In this document: piece after piece, positions 52,574-64,000 of the stretch
Position numbering within the stretch: the stretch's first letter is position 1
How the letters are laid out: every line of letters begins with the position of its first letter
NCBI RefSeq assembly: GCF_030285665.1
Contig: NZ_CP127295.1
Coordinates: 8,184,001 to 8,248,000, forward strand
Length of the DNA stretch: 64,000 bases
Direction: 5' to 3'
DNA from: Amycolatopsis mongoliensis
GTDB taxonomy: Bacteria > Actinomycetota > Actinomycetes > Mycobacteriales > Pseudonocardiaceae
Made by a program: the position numbers and the translations under genes
The notes under the pieces: generated by a model
Seen by the model: only the letters and a program-made list of their open reading frames with translations
Databases searched by the model: none
Told to the model about the DNA's origin: nothing

Positions 52574-53700
52574 GTGGCCGGACTGAAAACGACGTTCGTC
52601 GCCGTCCTGCTGCTCGCCGTCACGGGGACCGCCGCCCCGCCCGCGGCGACCGCGTCCCTGGTGGAGGTGACCGGCTTCGGCGCCAATCCGGGCGGGATGC
52701 GCATGCACGTCTACGTGCCCGATTCGCACCCCGCCCGGCCGGCGGTCGTGGTCGCCATGCACGGCTGCGGCGGCTCAGGCCCTGGTTTCTACTCGGGCAG
52801 CGAATCGCGTCGCTGGCCGACCGGTACGGGTTCCTCGTCGGCTACCCCAGCGCCCAGCAGGAGGCCGGCTTCGGGAAGTGCTTCGACACGTGGTCCGACG
52901 CGGCGAAGCACCGCGGCGGCGGCAGTGACCCGGTCTCGATCGTTTCGATGGTGACCTACGCCGAACAGCACTACGGCGGTGACCCCAGCCGGGTCTTCGC
53001 CACCGGATCCTCTGTTTCGCCGGCGCCGCCGGCTACCCGCCGGGGGCCGGCAAGTGCACCGGCGGCACCATGAACCGGTCTCCGCAGCAGTGGGGCGACG
53101 CCGTCCGCCAGGCATACCCGGGCTACAGCGGCCCCCGTCCGCGCGTCCAGCTGTGGCACGGCATCGCCGACACCCTGGTGCCCTACTCGCTGCTGCAGGA
53201 AGAGATCGAGCAGTGGACCGACGTGTTCGGCCTGAGCCAGGCGCCGACGTCCACCGACACCCCGCAGCCCGGCCGGCAACGCCGCCGGTACGGCGACACC
53301 GTGGAGGCGTACAGCATCGAGGGTGCCGGGCGCAGCCTGCCGTCCACCGGGCTGACCGGGCCGGTCACCCCGCCCCCCGGCCGGCTCGTGCGCGGTCACG
53401 GCCACCGTGTCCGCGTGGAACACCGGCTTGACGGAGAACATCACCATCACGAACACCGGCGGCACGGCGATCGACGGCTGGTCCCTCGTCTTCACCCTGC
53501 CGGGCGGCCAGCGGGTCACCTCGGGCCGGGGTGCCACCTACTCCCCCGCCTCGGGTCAGGTGACGGCGCGCAACGCCGCCTACAACCCGGTACTCGCACC
53601 GAACGCCTCGACCACGATCGGCTTCCAGGCCACCCATACCGGCGACCCGGCCGCGCCTTCGGCCTTCGCGCTCAACGGCACCTCCTGTTCCCTCCGCTGA
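52574..53700 (+). pseudogene. Decayed CE1-type acetylxylan esterase with CBM2
   Basis: The frame opens with GTG after AAGGAG, a signal peptide and [20 protein letters not shown], then MHGCGGSGPGFYSGSE. One T is missing near 52805, after which homology continues in another frame (ASLADRYGFLVGYPSAQQEA to SRVFATGS). At about 53011 the region after the nucleophile motif is deleted and the frame changes again (FAGAAGYPPGAGKCT, then LWHGIADTLVPY). The end of the catalytic domain is shortened. A further shift near 53380 leads into a CBM2 (VSAWNTGLTENITITNTGG to the stop at 53700). At least four lesions make it non-functional. The intact paralogue is at 57740-59086. Confidence 0.85.
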
Positions 53701-53768
53701 CCCGGTGAGCCGGACGCCCGAGCCGTCCACCACGGCCCGGGCGTCCGGTTCTCCCCCGGAAGGCAGCC

Positions 53769-55226
53769 TCAGCGGTATCCGGCGGCGACGATGTTCGCCT
53801 GCACCGCGTTCTCGGTCGCGTCGGACGGGTAGCCCGCGACCATCGCCCCTTCGTAGAACGTCCCGGCGCTCAGGTTCGCGCCCCCGCCCGGCTTGCAGCA
53901 GTCACCTCCGCTGCCGAGCACGATCGCGCCCTGCTTCTTCATCGGGCTGTACCCGTTCGGGAGTCCCCCGTCCCACAGCGTCGTCAAGCTGCCGGACTGG
54001 GCGTCGCTGCCCTTGATCGCGAACCGCGACGTGCCGTTGTTCTTCAGCACCGCCGTGACGAACTTGCTGCCGAACGCCCGCTGGTTCGGGTTCCACGTCT
54101 GGCTGCCACCGGGGTACAGCCCCCACTCGAGGTCGGCCTGCACCCACGGGCCGGTGCCGGAGCACCCGCCGAACCAGCACTGCTTGCCGAAGTTGAGCGC
54201 GTCCATGGCTCCGGCGGCGTCGGCCTTGCGGGTCGTTTCGCTGTTGCCGTAGTCGAAGCAGCAGCCGCTGTTGACGTGCGTCCCGCTGGTCACCATGTAC
54301 ATGCCCTCGGGCGCGCTGCCGGTGGGCACGCCGGTCGAGTGGCCGTCCCGCCAGTAGCTGTTGCCCGGGTTGATGTACAGGGAATAGGCCTTCCGGCTGC
54401 CGATCGTGAGCGACTCCGTGGCCGACTTCGCCGGACTGCTCTGGCTGGATCCCGGAACCACGCTCGATCCCTGGTACCACAGGTCGTTCCCCCGTCCGGA
54501 CTGGTCGTAGACCACCGTGGTGACGCAGGAAGTGTTCGCGCAGAAGGAGTCTTGGCCCGCGGCGTCGGCGGCACCACCCGCCGCCACGACGCCGACGTTG
54601 CGGGTCGCGTTGTCGGAGGCGCGCCGGACCTGGTACAGGTTTCCGGTGTAGGAGCCGTAGAGCGCGCGAACCGTGCTGTGCGCCGCGATGCACGGCGTGC
54701 CGCCCGAAGCGTAGATGTCGCACGGGCCCGCGCCGGCCGGTGGCGGGGTGCTCGTGCTCCACCGCTGGTTGCTCTGGCCGTGGCACGTCCAGAGGATGAC
54801 CGCGGTGCCGTTGGCCGTCCCGGCTCCGTTCACGTCGAGGCACAGCCCCGACTGGACCCCGGTGACCGTCCCGTCGGAGTTCTGCCGCCACTGCTGGTTC
54901 GCCCCGCCGGTGCAGGACCAGATGATCACCGCCGTCCCGGGCGCCGTCTGGTTGCCGTAGGCGTCCACGCACCGCGTCCCGCTCATGGCCCGCAGTTCCC
55001 CGGCGGAGCTGAACTCGAAGGCCTGGCTCGCCTGGCCGGTGCAGTCCCGGATCTCCAGCGCCGTTCCCGCCGTGTCGACGCCGCCCGTCACGTTCAGGCA
55101 CCGCCCCGACGCCGCGCTCGTGAGGGACGTCGTCGCCGCGGATGCCGGTGCCACGCCGGTCAGCGCGACCGCCAGTACCGCGGCCACGACCAGGATGGCG
55201 CGCACCGGGTCGACTCGAATGGTCAC
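53769..55226 (-). CDS. Secreted GH54 alpha-L-arabinofuranosidase with N-terminal CBM13
   Basis: A 485-residue secreted enzyme with the reverse domain order of the other GH54 here. It has a signal peptide (to about 30), a ricin-type CBM13 (about 32-155), then a GH54 domain from GPCDIYASGGTPC. Catalytic positions are kept: Glu in DLEWGLYPG and Asp in LGSGGDCC, and the vicinal cysteines in CCFDYGN. An insertion CCKPGGGANL lies next to the acid/base Asp. GTG 55226 follows AGGAGG. A perfect LacI-type operator lies 41 bases upstream. Confidence 0.94.
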   Translation of the reverse strand: MTIRVDPVRAILVVAAVLAVALTGVAPASAATTSLTSAASGRCLNVTGGVDTAGTALEIRDCTGQASQAFEFSSAGELRAMSGTRCVDAYGNQTAPGTAVIIWSCTGGANQQWRQNSDGTVTGVQSGLCLDVNGAGTANGTAVILWTCHGQSNQRWSTSTPPPAGAGPCDIYASGGTPCIAAHSTVRALYGSYTGNLYQVRRASDNATRNVGVVAAGGAADAAGQDSFCANTSCVTTVVYDQSGRGNDLWYQGSSVVPGSSQSSPAKSATESLTIGSRKAYSLYINPGNSYWRDGHSTGVPTGSAPEGMYMVTSGTHVNSGCCFDYGNSETTRKADAAGAMDALNFGKQCWFGGCSGTGPWVQADLEWGLYPGGSQTWNPNQRAFGSKFVTAVLKNNGTSRFAIKGSDAQSGSLTTLWDGGLPNGYSPMKKQGAIVLGSGGDCCKPGGGANLSAGTFYEGAMVAGYPSDATENAVQANIVAAGYR

Positions 55227-55266
55227 GAATCCTCCTTCGAGCACTGCGGATCACCCCGCAGGCGAT

Positions 55267-55280
55267 TGTTAGCGCTAACA
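55267..55280. promoter_or_regulatory. Perfect LacI-type operator TGTTAGCGCTAACA
   Basis: A perfect 14-bp palindrome between the LacI-family gene stop and the GH54 gene start. It is the best copy of a motif also found at 41076 and 50299, all upstream of glycosidase genes. Confidence 0.85.
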
Positions 55281-55287
55281 GTAGGTG

Positions 55288-56307
55288 TCAGGCTGTCGCG
55301 CGCAGGATGAGCTTGGTGTCCAGCACGGCACAGCGGGGCGCGGCCGAGCCGCCGAGCATCGCGAGCAGCTCACCCGTCATCCGGGCACCCATCTCTTCGA
55401 TCGGCTGGCGGACGGTGGTGAGCGGCGGATCCGTCCGGCGGCCGATCGGCAGGTCGTCGAACCCGATGACGGCCACGTCGCCGGGCACCCGGCGTCCCGC
55501 GCGGTGCAGGGCCCGCATCGCGCCGACCGCCATCATGTCGGAGGCGGCGAAGATGGCGTCGACGTGCGGCCTGCGGTCCAGCAGCCGGGTGGTGGCGTGC
55601 TCGCCGGAGGCCTGGCCGAAGTCGCCGAACACCACCAGGCCGCGGTCGGCTTGGCCGGCGCCCACCACCGCCTGCCGGTAGCCGAGCAGCCGGTCCACGC
55701 CGGCGGTCATGTCCTGGGGGCCGGCGATGGTCGCCACGGTGCGCCGGCCGGCGTCGATGAGGCGCTGGGTGGCCCGCTGCGCACCACCCCGGTTGTCCAC
55801 GTCGACGTACGACGAGCAGCCCCCGCCCCCGACCGGGCGTCCGCCGAACACCACCGGGATGCCGAGCCAGTCCAGGTCGAGCGGACGGCGGCCGTGCATG
55901 CCGACGACGAGGGCCCCGTCGACGTGGCCACCGTCGAGGTACCGCACCACCGGCACCTGGTAGTTCTCCGTCGCGGGCACGGTGAGCAGGACGAGCTGCA
56001 GGCCCGCTTCGGTCAGCTCCTTCCCCGCGCCGGCGGAGATGCGGGCGAAGAACGGATCGGCGAACAGCCGCAGCACCTCCTCGCACACGACCAGCGCGAC
56101 CGATCCGGTTCGCCCCGCGGTCGCCCGCGCGGCTCTCTGCCGGGCGTACCCGAGAGCCGACATCGCCGACTCCACCTGCTTGCGCGTTTTCGGCCGGACC
56201 CGCGGAAAACCGTTGAGCACGCGAGACGCGGTGGCGGTCGACACCCCGGCCTCCCGCGCGACGTCGGCCAGGGTCGGACGGAGCTGGGGCAACTCGACGG
56301 ACGACAC
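55288..56307 (-). CDS. LacI-family transcriptional repressor
   Basis: A 339-residue regulator. The N-terminal HTH reads LADVAREAGVSTATASRVLN (residues about 13-32) with a hinge helix, followed by a periplasmic-binding-protein-like effector domain (DGALVVGMHGRR; AIFAASDMMAVGAMRAL; VIGFDDLPIGRRTDPPLTTV). GTG 56307 follows GGGAGA. It probably binds the TGTTAGCGCTAACA-type sites and releases them on sensing a plant-derived sugar. The effector is unknown. Confidence 0.93.
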   Translation of the reverse strand: MSSVELPQLRPTLADVAREAGVSTATASRVLNGFPRVRPKTRKQVESAMSALGYARQRAARATAGRTGSVALVVCEEVLRLFADPFFARISAGAGKELTEAGLQLVLLTVPATENYQVPVVRYLDGGHVDGALVVGMHGRRPLDLDWLGIPVVFGGRPVGGGGCSSYVDVDNRGGAQRATQRLIDAGRRTVATIAGPQDMTAGVDRLLGYRQAVVGAGQADRGLVVFGDFGQASGEHATTRLLDRRPHVDAIFAASDMMAVGAMRALHRAGRRVPGDVAVIGFDDLPIGRRTDPPLTTVRQPIEEMGARMTGELLAMLGGSAAPRCAVLDTKLILRATA

Positions 56308-56375
56308 GTTCGCTCTCCCAAGACGTCTTTGTCTCTGCAGGGCTCGATCGAGGATACCGCCGGGTAGCGGGCACC

Positions 56376-61944
<5,569 letters not shown>

Positions 61945-61982
61945 GACGAGTCTCCTCGAGGCAGACGGGTGGAGCGGACGGT

Positions 61983-63155
61983 TCAGCGCAGGGTCCACTG
62001 CTGGTTGGCCTGCCCACCGCAGGACCACAGGATGATCTTCGTGCCGTTGGCCGTGCCGCGGCCGGAGGCGTCCAGGCAGAGGTTCGACTGCACGCCGGTG
62101 ATCGTGTTCGCGTTAACATTCCACTGCTGGTTGGGCTGGCCGGTACAGTCCCAGATGATCACCGGCGTCCCGTTGGCCGTTCCCCGGCCGGACGCGTCCA
62201 GGCACTTGTTCCCGTACACCGTCAGCTGCTTGCCCGCGGTGTAGGTCCACGTCTGGTTCGCCTGGCCCGTCACGCAGTCCCGCAACTGCACCTGCGTCCC
62301 GTTCGCCGTCGAGGCGTTCGGCACCTCCACGCACCGGCCCGACTGCGCGCCCACGAGCTGCTTGCCCGACGGCGGCGGCGTGGTGGTCACCGAGCAGTCG
62401 GCGGGGGCCGCCCCGGCCGCGGTCCGGATCCCGCCCAGCAGCAGGTGCAGGAAGTTCGGTTCGCTGAAGCTCTCGATGGTGTGGCCCATGCCGGTGTACC
62501 AGGCACGGCCGCCGTCGAAGTCGTGGCACCACGTGGTGGGGTGGTCCGCGCCCATCGTGGCACCCGTGTAGCTCGATTCGTCCACAGTGGTCAGGACGTG
62601 GACCGACGAGCGCGGGTTCGTCCGGAAGTCGTACCACTCGTCGTAACGGGTGTACTGGGCCGGCAACCCCTGCGTGGACGGGTGGTCCGGGTCTTCGACC
62701 TTCACGAGGGCGTTCTGCTGCGCGGGGTGCTGCTTGAAGTAGGCCCCGACGAGCTGGCCGTACCAGGCCCAGTCGTACCCGCTGTCGGACGCCGCGTGGA
62801 TGCCGGCGAACCCGCCGCCGTGCTCGATGTACCGCCGGAAGGCGTCCTTCCCCGCCTGCGTGCCGACCGGGTCGCCGGTCGTGGACAGGAAGACCACGGC
62901 GGCGTACGGGGCCAGGCCGGCGTCGGTGAACACCGTGTCGTCCTCGGTGGTGTCCACCGCGAAGTCGTTCTGCTGGCCCAGCTGCCGGATCGCGGCGATA
63001 CCGGCGGGGATGGAGTCGTGCCGGAAGCCGGTGGTCTTGGAGAACACCAGGACCTTGAAGGCCGCCGCGGGCGCGGCGGCCACGGGTGTCGCAAGCCCCA
63101 CGACCACAGCGGCGAGCAGGACAACCGCGCGGAGAGTACGAGACAGCGTCGTCAC
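61983..63155 (-). CDS. Secreted ThuA-domain protein with CBM13
   Basis: A 390-residue secreted protein with a signal peptide to about 29. The ThuA domain (about 32-245) has VLVFSKTTGFRHDSI, FAGIHAASDSGYDW and a late GRAWYTGMGHT. A ricin-type CBM13 covers the last 125 residues. ThuA proteins have a glutamine-amidotransferase-like fold and occur in sugar-degradation loci, but their reaction is poorly known. It is the first gene of the operon with the sugar dehydrogenase and esterases, and its GTG start follows a hairpin that includes the ribosome-binding site. Confidence 0.92.
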   Translation of the reverse strand: MTTLSRTLRAVVLLAAVVVGLATPVAAAPAAAFKVLVFSKTTGFRHDSIPAGIAAIRQLGQQNDFAVDTTEDDTVFTDAGLAPYAAVVFLSTTGDPVGTQAGKDAFRRYIEHGGGFAGIHAASDSGYDWAWYGQLVGAYFKQHPAQQNALVKVEDPDHPSTQGLPAQYTRYDEWYDFRTNPRSSVHVLTTVDESSYTGATMGADHPTTWCHDFDGGRAWYTGMGHTIESFSEPNFLHLLLGGIRTAAGAAPADCSVTTTPPPSGKQLVGAQSGRCVEVPNASTANGTQVQLRDCVTGQANQTWTYTAGKQLTVYGNKCLDASGRGTANGTPVIIWDCTGQPNQQWNVNANTITGVQSNLCLDASGRGTANGTKIILWSCGGQANQQWTLR

Positions 63156-63159
63156 GGGT

Positions 63160-63201
63160 ACTCCTCTTCAGGAGTGGAAGGAGCGCACGGGATGCGCGCT
63201 C
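63160..63201 (-). promoter_or_regulatory. Two tandem leader hairpins, one covering the ribosome-binding site
   Basis: On the minus strand ACTCCT-GAAG-AGGAGT (63175-63160) can form a 6-bp stem whose right arm is the AGGAG site, 5 bases before the GTG of the ThuA gene. A second stem (63181-63186 with 63196-63201) lies just upstream. The arrangement could restrain translation. Confidence 0.45.
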
Positions 63202-63341
63202 CGAAATCGCTCGGTTACCGAACAGAACGGGCTAGAGCCAAGATAGGAGTGGTCGGCGGCAAAGGTCAATGCGCGGTGAAACTTACCCACCCGCAACGGA
63301 TCGAGCCCGCTCCCGGCTCACCTCGGTCCACAAAGGAATGC

Positions 63342-63390
63342 GCGCAGGAGTGCGTACCCGGAGCCGGGCTCCGGGTACGCACTCCTGCGC
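63342..63390 (-). terminator. 24-bp perfect inverted repeat after GntR gene
   Basis: 63342-63365 is the reverse complement of 63367-63390, with one base between. It starts directly after the GntR stop and would work as a terminator for the regulator on the minus strand. Confidence 0.8.
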
Positions 63391-64000
63391 TCACTGGTCG
63401 AAGAGCCGCCGCTGGATCTCCCGCCGGTAGTCCTCCAGGGTGTTGTCGAGGTGGGTGGCGGCCGCCCGGGCTGCCTCCTCCGGGTCGCCGTCACGGATCG
63501 CCCGGTAGATGGCGGAGTGCTCTTCGACCGCGTCCGACGCGTGCCCGCCGACCGCGCCGGACATCCCGATGATGTTCGTCTGGCGTTGCAGGCGGCGGGC
63601 TTCACGCACGGCCGCGACGAGGAACTGGTTGTGGGACGCGGTGGCGATGGAGAGGTGGAAGTCGTCGTCGCCGCGGTCGAACACCGCGCTCTGCCCGGTC
63701 AGGTGACCGTGCCGGCACGTCTCGGCGGCGGCCTCGATCGCGCGCAGCTCGGCCGGGGTGGCGTTCGCCGCAGCGAGCCGGGAGGCCGCCGTCTCCTGCA
63801 CCCGGCGGAACTCGAAGAGCATGTAGACGTGGTCGAGGTCGGCGGGCAGGAAAGAGCCGCCCCACCGGGAAGAGCCGAGCATGCCCTCGTCGTCGGACAC
63901 ATACAGCCCACGCCCCTTGTGCGCTCGCACCCGGCCGATCGCCGAGAGGATCTTGACGGCCTCCCGCACCACGGTCCGGCTGGTTCCCATCCGCGCCGCC
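63391..64000 (-). CDS. GntR-family regulator (FadR/FCD type), N-terminus cut by window
   Basis: At least 200 residues are visible. The end of the winged helix (MGTSRTVVREAVKILSAIGR) is followed by KGRGLYVSD and an FCD-type all-helical effector domain. Its metal-binding-type residues fit D in DDDFHLSIA, H in DDFH, and HSAIYRAIRDGDPEEAARAA. The start lies beyond the window. FCD-type GntR proteins often control uptake or breakdown of sugar acids, and its position next to the polysaccharide operon suggests such a role. Confidence 0.88.
   Translation of the reverse strand, partial: AARMGTSRTVVREAVKILSAIGRVRAHKGRGLYVSDDEGMLGSSRWGGSFLPADLDHVYMLFEFRRVQETAASRLAAANATPAELRAIEAAAETCRHGHLTGQSAVFDRGDDDFHLSIATASHNQFLVAAVREARRLQRQTNIIGMSGAVGGHASDAVEEHSAIYRAIRDGDPEEAARAAATHLDNTLEDYRREIQRRLFDQ

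Noticed and set aside
52789..53115. Minus-strand frame within the decayed esterase
   Set aside because: Antisense to sequence with clear esterase homology; no features of its own.

Overview
The window is high-GC (about 70%) actinobacterial chromosome with actinomycete Shine-Dalgarno sites, GTG starts, IdeR/DmdR-type iron boxes and DasR-type boxes. The gene content fits a Pseudonocardiaceae-like actinomycete, possibly Amycolatopsis; this is an inference from style, not from a marker gene.

1-13.8 kb is a hydroxamate siderophore locus. It holds a large NRPS cut by the window start, with an N-methyltransferase domain inside each of two adenylation domains. It also holds two FecCD-type permeases and their ATPase, an ornithine N5-monooxygenase and a hydroxyornithine formyltransferase. 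Iron boxes lie in both divergent promoter regions. A DinB-like gene sits among them.

13.8-27.7 kb is ordinary chromosome with carbohydrate use: an unknown membrane protein, a GH36 alpha-galactosidase, a sugar ABC importer without its own ATPase, an ABC-F protein, a PaaX regulator with an enoyl-CoA hydratase, a GH18 chitinase and an alginate-lyase-family protein. The last two each follow a DasR-like palindrome.

27.77-40.71 kb is an integrated pSAM2-like actinomycete integrative and conjugative element (AICE) in the 3' end of a tRNA-Pro(GGG) gene. It is bounded by perfect 154-bp direct repeats. In order it carries integrase, excisionase, a RepSA-type replication initiator, a DUF2637 membrane protein, a string of tiny genes, a frameshifted FtsK/TraB-type transfer gene, a SprT-like metalloprotease, an SCO3933-type regulator, a GntR regulator, an SCO5389-family protein and a small HTH protein. 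A two-gene cargo of unknown function and less GC-rich composition lies near the right end. A truncated sigma-factor gene abuts the right repeat.

41-64 kb is a secreted plant-polysaccharide (arabinoxylan / arabinogalactan) degradation island: GH62, GH10, two GH54, GH59, GH29 and GH27 enzymes, two CE1-like esterases plus a decayed third, a PQQ-type sugar dehydrogenase with PKD and CBM6 domains, and a ThuA-domain protein. Every intact enzyme here carries a ricin-type (CBM13-like) lectin domain. Three transcription units start behind a TGTTAGCGCTAACA-type operator, and a LacI-family gene lies next to one of them, so it is the likely local repressor. The window ends inside an FCD-type GntR regulator.
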